NCBI RefSeq assembly: GCF_010500245.1
Contig: NZ_JAAGOX010000011.1
Span: forward strand, 124,001 to 188,000
Direction of reading: 5' to 3'
Source of the DNA: Ruegeria sp. PrR005
GTDB taxonomy: Bacteria > Pseudomonadota > Alphaproteobacteria > Rhodobacterales > Rhodobacteraceae
DNA: 64,000 bases
How positions within the stretch are numbered: position 1 is the first letter of the stretch; each line of letters starts with the position of its first letter. This document shows, piece after piece, positions 1-9,341 of the stretch. The notes below the pieces were generated by a model. The model was not told the DNA's origin. It was given only the letters and a program-made list of their open reading frames with translations, and did not search any database. Position numbers and translations under genes: made by a program.

Positions 1-5
1 TCGGA

Positions 6-1199
6 TTATCCGTTTTGCCAGACTGCCCCCACCTCGGCCCGGATGATGCGCGCGATCAGCTCGCAATCCTCCAGGCTAAAGGTCAGCGGCACCCGCATGT
101 CGATGATCCCCGCCAGCACCCGGTCGCTGGCTGGCATCGGCGCGCTCTCGGCATAGCGCCAGCTGTCATAGCGCGAGGTAAAGCCCACAGGTTCGGGCGT
201 GCCGAACCATTTCAGCTCGACCCCGCGCGCAGCGCAGCGGCGCAGTGCCTCCTGGACCTTGTCCGCCGCCCAGTCGAGCAGCAGGAACTGGATGGAAGAG
301 CCGACATAGGTCTCGGCCTCGGGCCGTTCGATCACACTCAGGCCCGGCGTACCGCGCAACCCCGCCTCGATCCGTTGATAGCGCTCGTTCCAGCGTGCCA
401 CCTGTGTTGAGAGCGCGCGCAGCTGCGGCCGCAGGATAGCGGCGCGCAGATTGTCCATCCGGCCCGAGATATTGGGGGTGTGATACTTGATCCGCTCGAA
501 CACCTCAGGCCCCGGCGCCGCCAGGTGGCGTTCATAGAGCATGTAAGAGCCCGACAGCATCACTGCCCGCGCCGCAATCTCCTCGTCATCGGTGACCAGC
601 AGACCACCCTCGCCCGAGTTCACGTGCTTGTAGGTCTGGCATGAATAACAGCCGACCGCGCCCTGCCGCCCCGAAGCCACCCCGTTCCAAGCCGCGCCCA
701 TTGTATGGGCGCAATCCTCGATCACGATGATCCCGGCCGCGTCGCAGATCTGCATCAGCCGGTCCATGTCGCACAGATGTCCGCGCATATGGCTCAGCAT
801 CAGCACCCGCGCCGCGCCCGCCTTGGCCTCCAGATCGTCAAGGTCGATGGTCAGGCTCTCGGTCACCCCCACAAACACGGGCCGCGCGCCAACCGAGGCG
901 ATGGCACCGGGCACCGGCGCCAGCGTAAAGGCGTTGGTCAGCACCGCATCCCCCGGCCCCACCCCCACAGCGCGCAACGCGGTGGCCAGCGCATAGCCGC
1001 CCGAGGCCACCGCCAGGCAATAGCGGGCGCCGGTCTGGGCGGCGAATTCCTGCTCCAGCAGGGCTGTTTCGCCCAACTCGCCTTTGGCAAGGTTATAGCG
1101 ATGCAGCCGCCCGTGGCGCAGCACCGCCAGTGCCGCCTCAATCGCCTCGTCCGGAATGGGTTCCTGCTGGGTGAAACTACCCGAGAAAGTCTCTGTCAT
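6..1199 (-). CDS. DegT/DnrJ/EryC1/StrS-family PLP aminotransferase
   Basis: 397 residues, a type-I fold PLP enzyme of the sugar aminotransferase family, which usually aminates keto sugars for surface glycans or antibiotics. The cofactor lysine is in TYKHVNSGEGG (about K191), and the acidic ring-nitrogen contact is in IEDCAHTMG (about D162). The start chosen is ATG at 1199; an upstream in-frame ATG at 1235 would add 12 residues with no family similarity. It lies 73 bases downstream of the HAD phosphatase on the same strand and may be co-transcribed with it. No other sugar-pathway gene is beside it, so the substrate is unknown. The CAHT and HMRGHLCDM segments look typical of the family. Confidence 0.85.
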   Translation of the reverse strand: MTETFSGSFTQQEPIPDEAIEAALAVLRHGRLHRYNLAKGELGETALLEQEFAAQTGARYCLAVASGGYALATALRAVGVGPGDAVLTNAFTLAPVPGAIASVGARPVFVGVTESLTIDLDDLEAKAGAARVLMLSHMRGHLCDMDRLMQICDAAGIIVIEDCAHTMGAAWNGVASGRQGAVGCYSCQTYKHVNSGEGGLLVTDDEEIAARAVMLSGSYMLYERHLAAPGPEVFERIKYHTPNISGRMDNLRAAILRPQLRALSTQVARWNERYQRIEAGLRGTPGLSVIERPEAETYVGSSIQFLLLDWAADKVQEALRRCAARGVELKWFGTPEPVGFTSRYDSWRYAESAPMPASDRVLAGIIDMRVPLTFSLEDCELIARIIRAEVGAVWQNG

Positions 1200-1272
1200 G
1201 ACGATGTTTCTGAGGTCGGTCCGCCCGCCGGTCAAGAGGTCGCTTGCCGATTTGGAAAATCGAAACCCAACC

Positions 1273-1935
1273 TCATCCGATCAGATGTTTCACGATGCCC
1301 GGCAAGTCCTCGAAACGATCCAACAGCGCCTCGGGCTGCAAGGCGGCCATATCCGCCCCGGACGGCCCAAAGGTAACCAGAATCGAAGGCACGCCCGCCG
1401 CGCGCGCCGTATTGCGGTCGGTGTCGCTGTCGCCCACCAGCACACAGGCCGCCGGGTCCCCCCCCGCCGCCCGTGCCGCCGCGCGCAACGGCTCGGGGTC
1501 CGGTTTGCGGACCGGCAGCGTATCGGCCCCGATCATCGACGCAAACGCCCCCCGCACCCCCAGGCGCTGCAACAGCAATTCGGCCAGGGCCTCGGGTTTG
1601 TTGGTACAGATCCCCACGCCATAGCCTTGGGTCCGCAACGCCTCCACCGCATCCATCGCGCCGGGATAGACAAAGGTGTGGTGGTCGATCGCCCCTCGAT
1701 AAGCCTCCAGCAAGACGGGATAGTACCGGTCGACGGTGGCATCCTCATAGGCCCCTACCCGCTCCAGCCCGCGCCGCAGCATCATGCGCCCGCCCCGCAA
1801 GGCAATGCCCGCATCCTGTCCAGGGATCAGGACATCGCCATACCCCATCTCTCGAAAACAATGATTTGCCGCCGCCAAAAGATCGCCCGACGTATCCGCC
1901 AATGTGCCATCAAGATCGAAAATCACTGTTCGCAT
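1273..1935 (-). CDS. HAD-superfamily phosphatase, phosphoglycolate phosphatase-like
   Basis: 220 residues. HAD motif I is at the N terminus (FDLDGTLADT, nucleophile D7 and acid D9). Motif II is near ICTNKP, the lysine lies in RKPDPEP, and motif IV is VLVGDSDTD. A helical cap sits between motifs I and II, as in Gph-type phosphoglycolate phosphatases and beta-phosphoglucomutase-like enzymes. The protein is probably cytosolic. It is divergent from glmU, with 129 bases between the starts, and it precedes the aminotransferase on the minus strand. Phosphoglycolate is the commonest substrate of this family shape, but related HADs act on other sugar phosphates, so no symbol is assigned. Confidence 0.85.
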   Translation of the reverse strand: MRTVIFDLDGTLADTSGDLLAAANHCFREMGYGDVLIPGQDAGIALRGGRMMLRRGLERVGAYEDATVDRYYPVLLEAYRGAIDHHTFVYPGAMDAVEALRTQGYGVGICTNKPEALAELLLQRLGVRGAFASMIGADTLPVRKPDPEPLRAAARAAGGDPAACVLVGDSDTDRNTARAAGVPSILVTFGPSGADMAALQPEALLDRFEDLPGIVKHLIG

Positions 1936-2064
1936 GCTGCCTCCTTCGGCGGCTTTCCGCCTTGGCCTGTTGCAAGCCGCAATCTAGTTTGATCGCGCTA
2001 ACGCTTGCGCCTTTGTTCCCAGCGGATAAAACGGGCGGCAGCAAAACAAAAGAGAAAACGCCAT

Positions 2065-3417
2065 ATGAGCACCGCATTGATCATCCTGGCCGCAGGCAAG
2101 GGCACACGGATGAACTCGGACATTCCCAAGGTTCTGCATCCAATCGCGCAGGTCCCGATGCTGGTCCATGCCATGCGGACCGGGGCCGCGCTGGCGCCCG
2201 AACACACGGTGGTCGTCGCGGGGCATGGCGCCGATGCCGTGCGGGCCGCCACGCAGGACGAAGACGAAACCGCCACTGTCGTTCTGCAAGAGGAACAACT
2301 GGGCACCGCCCACGCGGTCGATCAGGCCCGGCAGGCTTTAGAGGGTTTTCCCGGCGATGCAGTGGTTCTCTATGCCGATACGCCGTTTCTGCAACCGGGC
2401 ACGCTGGAACGGATGGTCGAGGCCCGCGCCAAATACGACCTTGTCATTCTTGGGTTCCACGCCGCCGACCCGGCACGCTATGGCCGCCTGGTGATGCAGG
2501 GCGACAGCCTTGAGAAGATCGTCGAGTTCAAGGATGCCAATGACACCGAGCGCGCAATTTCCTTTTGCAACTCGGGCCTGTTAGCCTGCAAGGCCGACAC
2601 CCTCTTTTCCCTGATCGCCGAAGTGGGCAACGCAAATGCCGCCGGTGAGTATTATCTGACCGATGTCGTCGAGATCGCTCGCAAACGCGGTCTCAAGGTC
2701 ACCGCCGTCTCCTGCGATGAAAGCGAGACCTTGGGCGTGAACTCACGTGCCGATCTGGCCGCGGCCGATGCCGTGTTCCAGACCCGCGCCCGCGCCGAGC
2801 TGCTCGATCTAGGGGTCACCCTGATGGCCCCCGAGACGGTCTATCTGGCTGCCGACACCGTGATCGGACGCGATACGGTGATCGAACCGAACGTGGTCTT
2901 CGGCCCCGGTGTCACCGTGGAAAGCGGCGCGACCATACGCGCCTTCTCACATCTCGAAGGCTGCCATGTCAGCCAGGGATCGGTGGTCGGCCCCTATGCG
3001 CGGCTGCGCCCGGGCACCGAACTGGCCGAGAACACCCGCATCGGCAATTTTGTCGAGATCAAGAACGCCGAGATTGGCGAGGGCGCCAAGGTCAACCACC
3101 TGTCCTACATCGGCGACGCCAGCGTGGGTGCCGAGACCAACATCGGGGCGGGAACCATCACCTGCAACTATGACGGCGTGATGAAACACCGCACCACCAT
3201 TGGCGCCAATGTCTTTATCGGGTCCAACACGATGCTGGTGGCGCCGGTGACACTGGGCGATGGCGCGATGACCGCCACCGGCACCGTCGTCACGCAAGAC
3301 GTGGAACCCGACGCTCTGGCCATCGCGCGCGCCGTGCAGGAAAACAAGCCGGGCTATGCACGCAAGCTGTTCCAGATGTTGCGCGCCAAGAAAGCCCGAA
3401 AGCAAAAGGAAGCCTGA
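2065..3417 (+). CDS. glmU: bifunctional N-acetylglucosamine-1-phosphate uridyltransferase / glucosamine-1-phosphate acetyltransferase
   Basis: 450 residues, the usual GlmU length. The N-terminal nucleotidyltransferase has LAAGKGTRMNS and the lysine in IPKVLHP. From about residue 250 the protein is a left-handed beta-helix acetyltransferase with repeated hexapeptides and NHLSYIGDA / GAGTITCNYDG. It makes UDP-GlcNAc for peptidoglycan and lipid A in the cytosol. ATG at 2065 is preferred; an upstream in-frame TTG at 2005 would add 20 basic residues lying in the promoter region. The stop is two bases before the glmS start, so the two genes form a tight operon. Confidence 0.97.
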   Translation: MSTALIILAAGKGTRMNSDIPKVLHPIAQVPMLVHAMRTGAALAPEHTVVVAGHGADAVRAATQDEDETATVVLQEEQLGTAHAVDQARQALEGFPGDAVVLYADTPFLQPGTLERMVEARAKYDLVILGFHAADPARYGRLVMQGDSLEKIVEFKDANDTERAISFCNSGLLACKADTLFSLIAEVGNANAAGEYYLTDVVEIARKRGLKVTAVSCDESETLGVNSRADLAAADAVFQTRARAELLDLGVTLMAPETVYLAADTVIGRDTVIEPNVVFGPGVTVESGATIRAFSHLEGCHVSQGSVVGPYARLRPGTELAENTRIGNFVEIKNAEIGEGAKVNHLSYIGDASVGAETNIGAGTITCNYDGVMKHRTTIGANVFIGSNTMLVAPVTLGDGAMTATGTVVTQDVEPDALAIARAVQENKPGYARKLFQMLRAKKARKQKEA

Positions 3418-3419
3418 GC

Positions 3420-5243
3420 ATGTGCGGTATTGTCGGCGTTCTGGGGGATCACGAGGTTGCCCCAATCCTGGTCGAAGCGCTCAAACGGCTGGAATACCGA
3501 GGCTATGACAGCGCGGGCATCGCCACGGTCAACAACGGGGTACTGGATCGCCGCCGGGCCGTGGGCAAGCTGGTCAACCTCAGCGACCTTCTGGTCCACG
3601 AACCGCTTGCCGGAAAATCCGGCATCGGCCACACCCGCTGGGCCACCCATGGCGCACCGACGGTCAGCAATGCCCACCCCCACCGCGCCGGCGCGGTCGC
3701 CGTGGTCCACAACGGGATTGTCGAGAATTACCGCGAGTTGCGAGCCGAACTGGCCGAGCTTGGTATCACCTTTGCCACCGAGACCGACACCGAAACCGTG
3801 GCGCTGATGACCGAGCGCTACATGCGCGAGGGGCTGGGCCCGGTCGAGGCGGCCTATCGCACGCTTGACAAGCTCGAAGGCGCCTTTGCCCTGGCCTTCC
3901 TCTTCGATGGCGAGGAAGACCTCATCGTTGCTGCCCGCAAGGGCAGCCCGCTGGCCATCGGCCACGGGGACGGAGAGATGTTCGTCGGCTCGGACGCCAT
4001 TGCGCTCGCCCCGCTGACCGACAGGATCACCTATCTGGAGGAAGGCGACCGCGCGACCGTCACCCGCAAGGGGGCCGAAATCCGGGATGCGCATGGCAAG
4101 CTGGCCAACCGCCAGATGCGCACCATCCGCCTCGACAGCACGCGCGTCGACAAAGGCGGCTACAAGCATTTCATGGCCAAGGAGATCGCGGAACAACCGA
4201 CCGTCATCGCCGAGGCGATCCGTTCGTACCTGCCAACCGGATCGGACAGCGTTCAACTGCCCGGTGAAACGATTGACTTTGCCGCTATCGACCGGCTGAC
4301 CATGGTCGCCTGCGGCACCGCATATTACGCCTGTCTGACGGCAAAATACTGGTTCGAACAACTGGCTCGGCTACCGGTCGAAGTGGATGTCGCCAGCGAA
4401 TTCCGCTATCGCGAGCCGCCGATCCCGGCGCGCACATTGGCCGTTTTTGTCAGCCAGTCCGGCGAGACAGCCGACACTCTGGCGGCCCTGCGGTATTGCC
4501 GGGACAAGGCGGACAACATCCTTTCCGTGGTCAATGTACCCGAAAGCTCGATCGCCCGCGAAAGCGATCTGGCGCTGCCCATCCATGCGGGTGTCGAGGT
4601 CGGCGTCGCCTCGACCAAGGCTTTCACCTGCCAACTGAGCGTGCTGCTGATGCTGGCGCTCAAGGCGGCATGTGACCGGGGAATGCTCTCTCCCACGGCG
4701 ATGGCCGACCATGCCGCGGCGCTGCGTGGTCTGCCATCGGCGCTTAACGCGGCGCTGGACCAGAACGATACCGTACGGGCCGCCGCGCAGAAACTGAGCG
4801 AAGCCCGCGACGTGCTGTTCCTGGGCCGTGGCCTGATGTATCCGCTGGCCCTGGAAGGGGCCCTGAAACTCAAGGAAATCAGCTATATCCACGCCGAAGC
4901 CTACGCGTCGGGAGAGCTGAAGCACGGACCCATCGCATTGATCGACCAGCAGATGCCCGTGGTCGTCCTGGCGCCGCGCGATGCGCTGTTCGACAAGACC
5001 GTTTCGAACATGCAAGAGGTCATGGCCCGCAAGGGCAAGGTGATGCTGATCTCGGATGCGGATGGTCTGTCCGAGGCCCGCGAGGGCGTCTGGTCCACCA
5101 TTCAGATGCCGCATGTGCATCCGTCGCTGACCCCCATCCTTTATGCGGTTCCGGCGCAATTGCTGGCCTATCACACCGCCGTGGCCAAGGGGACCGACGT
5201 GGACCAGCCCCGCAACCTGGCAAAATCGGTGACGGTGGAGTGA
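3420..5243 (+). CDS. glmS: glutamine--fructose-6-phosphate aminotransferase (isomerizing)
   Basis: 607 residues. It begins MCGIVGVLG, so the class II glutamine amidotransferase nucleophile is Cys2 after methionine removal. The N-terminal glutaminase runs to about residue 230. Two SIS sugar-isomerase domains follow, with SQSGETADT and the end motif DVDQPRNLAKSVTVE. It makes glucosamine-6-phosphate, the first committed step toward UDP-GlcNAc, and lies two bases after glmU, which acts later in the same pathway. No glmS ribozyme-like leader is possible in the two-base gap. Confidence 0.97.
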   Translation: MCGIVGVLGDHEVAPILVEALKRLEYRGYDSAGIATVNNGVLDRRRAVGKLVNLSDLLVHEPLAGKSGIGHTRWATHGAPTVSNAHPHRAGAVAVVHNGIVENYRELRAELAELGITFATETDTETVALMTERYMREGLGPVEAAYRTLDKLEGAFALAFLFDGEEDLIVAARKGSPLAIGHGDGEMFVGSDAIALAPLTDRITYLEEGDRATVTRKGAEIRDAHGKLANRQMRTIRLDSTRVDKGGYKHFMAKEIAEQPTVIAEAIRSYLPTGSDSVQLPGETIDFAAIDRLTMVACGTAYYACLTAKYWFEQLARLPVEVDVASEFRYREPPIPARTLAVFVSQSGETADTLAALRYCRDKADNILSVVNVPESSIARESDLALPIHAGVEVGVASTKAFTCQLSVLLMLALKAACDRGMLSPTAMADHAAALRGLPSALNAALDQNDTVRAAAQKLSEARDVLFLGRGLMYPLALEGALKLKEISYIHAEAYASGELKHGPIALIDQQMPVVVLAPRDALFDKTVSNMQEVMARKGKVMLISDADGLSEAREGVWSTIQMPHVHPSLTPILYAVPAQLLAYHTAVAKGTDVDQPRNLAKSVTVE

Positions 5244-5247
5244 CAAG

Positions 5248-5790
5248 ATGGCCAAGCAGTTTCCCCGGATAGACGAGGCGCATCGCGCCTTCATCGAAGA
5301 GCAGCACATGTTCTTCACCGGTTCGGCCGGCCCCGAGGGTCGCGTCAACATCTCGCCAAAGGGGATGGATTCGCTGCGCGTCCTTGGGCCGAACCGCATC
5401 GTCTGGATGAACATCACCGGCAGCGGCAATGAAACCGCCGGGCATCTGCTCGAAAACAACCGGATGACCCTGATGTGGTGTTCTTTCACCACCCGGCCCC
5501 TGATCCTGCGCTGCTACGGAACCGCCAGCACCCTGCATGCCGGTGATCCGGGCTGGGACAGCCTTGCGCCGCTCTTCCCCGCCCATCGCAGCGCGCGCCA
5601 GATCTTCGATGTCTCGGTCGATCTGGTGCAGACCTCCTGCGGCTATGCCGTGCCGTTCATGGAATACACATCAGAACGTGACACGATGCAGAAATGGGTC
5701 GATGCAAAATCGGATGACGACATCCGCGCCTATTGGGTCGAAAAGAACCAGACGACCATCGACGGCAAACCCACCGGCGTACCGGTCTGA
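5248..5790 (+). CDS. pyridoxamine 5'-phosphate oxidase-family FMN-binding split-barrel protein
   Basis: 180 residues, starting four bases after glmS. The N-terminal half (MFFTGSAGPEGRVNISPKG) has the pattern of the PNPOx-like split barrel that binds flavin. The gene is not PdxH, because the C-terminal PdxH signature is absent. Related proteins are general flavin- or heme-binding oxidoreductases of unknown substrate. It may be translated with glmUS by coupling. No signal peptide or membrane segment is visible. Confidence 0.8.
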   Translation: MAKQFPRIDEAHRAFIEEQHMFFTGSAGPEGRVNISPKGMDSLRVLGPNRIVWMNITGSGNETAGHLLENNRMTLMWCSFTTRPLILRCYGTASTLHAGDPGWDSLAPLFPAHRSARQIFDVSVDLVQTSCGYAVPFMEYTSERDTMQKWVDAKSDDDIRAYWVEKNQTTIDGKPTGVPV

Positions 5791-5813
5791 GACCGGCACC
5801 AGAGGACACCCCG

Positions 5814-6500
5814 ATGCTAGCACACTATCTGGACCAGATCGGCGCCCATGCCGACCCTGAGCGCGCCATCGAAATGGCCGCCTATCACAAGGTTCCGCGC
5901 CGGTATCTGGGGGTCTCGAATCCCGTGCTGAACGACCTGACCAAAGCGTGGCGGCAGGATCTCGACCTGCCCGACCGTGTCGCCCTGGCCGACGCGCTCT
6001 GGCAGACCGACATTCACGAGGCCCGGTTGGCAGCGGCAAAACTCCTGACGCAGGCGCGGATCAGACCGGATGGAGAGGTCTGGGCACTGCTCACCTCATG
6101 GCTGCCGGATTTCGATGCATGGGCCGTCGCCGACCATGCCGCGATGGCAATGCAGAAACGTCTGGTTGCCGATCCGTCCCGTCTGAACGAGGTCGAAGAC
6201 TGGACCCGGTCGGATCACATGTGGACCCGGCGCGCGGCACTTGTTGCCACCCTGCCCTGGGCCAAGATGAGCAACCCCAAACCCGCCGATACCGCGGCGC
6301 GCGACCGTATCCTGGGCTGGGCGGCAAACTATGTGCCCGACCGCGACTGGTTCATGCAAAAGGTCGTCGCCTGGTGGCTGCGCGACCATTCCAAACACGA
6401 TCCCGAGGCGGTGCGCGCCTTTTTGGCCGAACATGGCCCGGCAATGAAACCCTTTGCCCGCAAGGAAGCGGGCAAATACCTCGGCGATCAGTTGGAATAG
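5814..6500 (+). CDS. DNA alkylation repair protein, AlkD-like HEAT-repeat glycosylase
   Basis: 228 residues, all-helical, rich in Trp and Arg (KAWRQDLDLPDRVALADALW, DWTRSDHMWTRRAALVATLPW), typical of AlkD/AlkC-type ALK HEAT-repeat proteins that remove alkylated bases. The start is ATG at 5814, with AGAGGA at 5801-5806 as ribosome binding site; the longer open frame from 5733 overlaps the previous gene and is rejected. The last 13 bases overlap the convergent lipoprotein gene. The family assignment is good, but activity is inferred. Confidence 0.82.
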   Translation: MLAHYLDQIGAHADPERAIEMAAYHKVPRRYLGVSNPVLNDLTKAWRQDLDLPDRVALADALWQTDIHEARLAAAKLLTQARIRPDGEVWALLTSWLPDFDAWAVADHAAMAMQKRLVADPSRLNEVEDWTRSDHMWTRRAALVATLPWAKMSNPKPADTAARDRILGWAANYVPDRDWFMQKVVAWWLRDHSKHDPEAVRAFLAEHGPAMKPFARKEAGKYLGDQLE

Positions 6501-6940
6501 ACGTCAAGTTCGACCAACTCGTCGATCGGTGCCAGGAGCGCGCGCATCGCCTCCAGCGACAACCGGCTGCCCGCTCCCGGATCCCCCGCGACCGGGATCA
6601 GGGTGACATGTGCCGTCGCCCCGGTCTTGCGCACCACCACGCGCCCGTTGCGTTCCTGACTGACCAGCGTTGTCTCCATCCAGCGTCCCGGAACCGTAGG
6701 ATCGCCCAACCCCGCGATGGTCTGCCTTGCGCCGACCCAACCGGGCTGAATATCGGCCGCCTCCTGAACCGGCTCGGCGACCGCCTCGGGTTCTTCCGGC
6801 GCTTCGGTTTCGGATGCTTCGGTTTCCGGTGCTGCGGTCTGCGCAACCGGCTCGGAACGGTTGAACAGCTTGTCGGTGGTCGAGCGGACCCGGTCACAAC
6901 CGGCCACAAGGATCAGGGAAATCAGCAAAACGTATCTCAT
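6488..6940 (-). CDS. small Glu/Pro-rich lipoprotein of unknown function
   Basis: 150 residues with a clear type II signal peptide: MRYVLLISLILVAGC, with the lipidated cysteine predicted at C15 and Asp at +2. An acidic linker of repeated ETE/PEEPE units (about residues 36-62) leads to a compact C-terminal domain of about 85 residues with no motif I recognise. The gene converges on the AlkD-like gene with a 13-base overlap at its 3' end, and its 5' end faces moaA across 92 bases. Probably a conserved envelope lipoprotein; function unknown. Confidence 0.7.
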   Translation of the reverse strand: MRYVLLISLILVAGCDRVRSTTDKLFNRSEPVAQTAAPETEASETEAPEEPEAVAEPVQEAADIQPGWVGARQTIAGLGDPTVPGRWMETTLVSQERNGRVVVRKTGATAHVTLIPVAGDPGAGSRLSLEAMRALLAPIDELVELDVYSN

Positions 6941-7032
6941 ATCGCTACCCTAATCATTGGCACCGGTGACTCGCCAGCCCTAACCCATAAGGACACTTGC
7001 CGCAGGCGGTGTGCCGCTTTACCTATGTGGCC

Positions 7033-8040
7033 ATGACAGCTCCACTGATCGACCCTTTCGCGCGTGCCATCACCTATCTGCGTGTCTCCGTCACGGACCG
7101 CTGCGATTTTCGCTGCGTCTATTGCATGTCGGAAAACATGACCTTTCTGCCCAAGAAAGATCTGCTGACGCTGGAAGAGCTGGACCGCATGTGCTCGACC
7201 TTTGTCCGCATGGGGGTGGAGAAGTTGCGCATCACCGGCGGCGAGCCGCTGGTGCGCCGGGATATCATGACCTTTTTCAACGGCATGACCCGACATCTGG
7301 ACAGCGGCGCGCTGAAAGAACTGACGCTGACCACCAATGGCTCGCAGCTGGAACGCTTTGCCGATCAGCTTTATGCCGCAGGCGTGCGCCGGGTGAATGT
7401 CTCGCTCGATACGCTGGACGATCAGAAGTTCGCCGACATCACTCGCTGGGGCCGGTTGCCACAGGTGCTGCGCGGCATCGACGCGGCCCAGCGCGCGGGG
7501 CTGAGAATCAAGATCAACGCGGTGGCGCTCAAAGGCTTCAACGAGGAGGAACTGCCGCGCATCACCGAATGGTGCGCCGAGCGCGACATGGACCTGACCT
7601 GGATCGAAGTCATGCCGATGGGCGATATCGGCAACGAGAACCGGCTGGACCAGTACTGGTCTCTCAAGGACGTGCGCGCCCGCTACACCGAACATTACAC
7701 CGTCACCGATCTGGCCGAGCGCAGCGGCGGCCCCGCGCGCTATGTGCGGCTGGAAGAGACCGGGCAAAAGATCGGCTTCATCACTCCGCTCAGCCATAAT
7801 TTCTGCGAAAGCTGCAACCGGGTGCGCCTGACCTGCACGGGCGAGCTGTATATGTGCCTCGGGCAAGAGGACATGGCCGACCTGCGCAAACCCCTGCGCG
7901 ATCATCCGGGCAGCGAGGAACCGCTGGAACAGGCAATCCGCGCCGCCATCGGGTTGAAACCCAAGGGCCATGATTTCGACTATTCCCGCCAGCAGGTCGA
8001 CGGCAGGATGTCCCGGCATATGAGCCACACGGGCGGCTGA
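7033..8040 (+). CDS. moaA: GTP 3',8-cyclase MoaA (molybdenum cofactor biosynthesis)
   Basis: 335 residues. The radical-SAM cluster CDFRCVYC (C24, C28, C31) is near the N terminus. The second cluster cysteines are in [15 protein letters not shown], and the protein ends in GG as MoaA must. It converts GTP to cyclic dehydro-GTP, the first molybdopterin step. ATG at 7033 is chosen; an in-frame start at 6997 would add 12 residues. The waaA start lies two bases after the stop. Molybdopterin made through this enzyme is needed by the IorB-type hydroxylase at 33068. Confidence 0.96.
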   Translation: MTAPLIDPFARAITYLRVSVTDRCDFRCVYCMSENMTFLPKKDLLTLEELDRMCSTFVRMGVEKLRITGGEPLVRRDIMTFFNGMTRHLDSGALKELTLTTNGSQLERFADQLYAAGVRRVNVSLDTLDDQKFADITRWGRLPQVLRGIDAAQRAGLRIKINAVALKGFNEEELPRITEWCAERDMDLTWIEVMPMGDIGNENRLDQYWSLKDVRARYTEHYTVTDLAERSGGPARYVRLEETGQKIGFITPLSHNFCESCNRVRLTCTGELYMCLGQEDMADLRKPLRDHPGSEEPLEQAIRAAIGLKPKGHDFDYSRQQVDGRMSRHMSHTGG

Positions 8041-8042
8041 GC

Positions 8043-9341
8043 ATGTCCGGCCCCGGCCTGTCGCCGACCCCGCTCTATCACCTGTATCGCGCGGCCTCAG
8101 CTGTGCTGGTGCCTTTCGCCTGGCGCACGGTCCGCAAGAAACTGCGCCGCGCCGATGTGCCGCTGGAGCGTCAACACGAACGGCTGGGCCATGCCAGCCT
8201 GCCACGCCCGCCCGGGCGGATCGTGTGGTTCCATGCCGCCAGCGTCGGCGAAAGCCTGTCGGTGCTGCGGCTGATCACCCGCATGGGCGAGCGGATGCCA
8301 AACCTCGAATTCCTGATCACCTCGGGTACGCCCACCTCGGCCGATCTGATCGCGCGGCGGATGCCGCCGCGCTGTCGCCACCAGTTCGCGCCGCTCGACG
8401 GGCCGGGCCCGGTGGCGCGGTTCTATCGCCACTGGCGCCCCGACGCGGCGGTCTTTGTCGAAAGCGAGCTTTGGCCGCGCATGATCGTCGAGGGTGCTCG
8501 CGCGGGCGTGCCGCTGGCCCTTCTCAACGCCCGCCTGTCGGAAAAATCGGTGCGCGGCTGGCAACGCTTCCCGGATACCGCGCGCTTCCTGCTGGACCGT
8601 TTCCGCCTGTTCCTGACCCAGAACCAGCAGACCGCCGACAACCTCATAGCCATGGGTGCCGACCCGGCACGGGTCACGCCCGGAACCAACCTCAAGGCAA
8701 TGGCCGGACCTCTGCCGGTCGATGCCGCCCTGCTGGAAGACATGCGCGCCGCCATCGGCCCCCGCCCGGTCTGGGTGGCCAGTTCCACCCATCCGGGCGA
8801 GGAAGAGGTGGTGCTGGAAGCCCATCGCCAAATGCTGGCCGACCATCCCGACCTCTTGCTGCTGCTGATCCCGCGCCACCCCGAACGGGGAACCGAGGTG
8901 TCGGCCCTGATAACAGGTGCCGGGCTCACCTCCGCCCGCCGCAGCAGCGGCGAGACCATCACCCCCGGCACGCAGGTCTATCTGGCCGACACGCTGGGCG
9001 AGACCGGCACCTGGTACGCGCTTTGCCCGCTGGTCTTCCTCGGCGGCTCGCTGCGCGAGATCGGCGGCCACAACCCGTTCGAACCGGCCCAGGCGGGCGC
9101 GGCGGTGATCACCGGACCGGGCTATTTCAACTTTGCCGAAACCTATCAGCCATTGATCGCCAGCGGCGGCGCGATAGAGGTGACGGACGCCGCTCCGCTG
9201 GCCCACGCCGTGCGTCACTGGCTGGACGACAAGCCGGCGTTCGACACCGCCCGCACCCAGGCCCGCGCACTGGTCGCCGCGCAGGAAACCGCGCTGGAGG
9301 GTGTCATCGACACCCTGACAACCCGGTTGGAGCTTGGCTGA
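8043..9341 (+). CDS. waaA: 3-deoxy-D-manno-octulosonic acid (Kdo) transferase
   Basis: 432 residues, of the WaaA/KdtA length and pattern: an N-terminal membrane-proximal region, VWFHAASVGE, the acceptor-side glutamate in FVESELWPRM, and donor-domain motifs VFLGGSLREIGGHNPFEPA. It transfers Kdo to lipid IVA at the inner membrane. It is tightly packed after moaA, and its stop overlaps the next gene start by one base, linking it to a second glycosyltransferase that probably also acts on LPS core. Confidence 0.95.
   Translation: MSGPGLSPTPLYHLYRAASAVLVPFAWRTVRKKLRRADVPLERQHERLGHASLPRPPGRIVWFHAASVGESLSVLRLITRMGERMPNLEFLITSGTPTSADLIARRMPPRCRHQFAPLDGPGPVARFYRHWRPDAAVFVESELWPRMIVEGARAGVPLALLNARLSEKSVRGWQRFPDTARFLLDRFRLFLTQNQQTADNLIAMGADPARVTPGTNLKAMAGPLPVDAALLEDMRAAIGPRPVWVASSTHPGEEEVVLEAHRQMLADHPDLLLLLIPRHPERGTEVSALITGAGLTSARRSSGETITPGTQVYLADTLGETGTWYALCPLVFLGGSLREIGGHNPFEPAQAGAAVITGPGYFNFAETYQPLIASGGAIEVTDAAPLAHAVRHWLDDKPAFDTARTQARALVAAQETALEGVIDTLTTRLELG

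Noticed and set aside
3416-3420. A glmS-type ribozyme or riboswitch upstream of glmS
   Set aside because: Only two bases separate glmU and glmS, leaving no leader.
8225-9340. Upstream extension of the glycosyltransferase frame
   Set aside because: It overlaps waaA in another frame and has no GT4 features; the TGATG overlap at 9339 gives a natural start.
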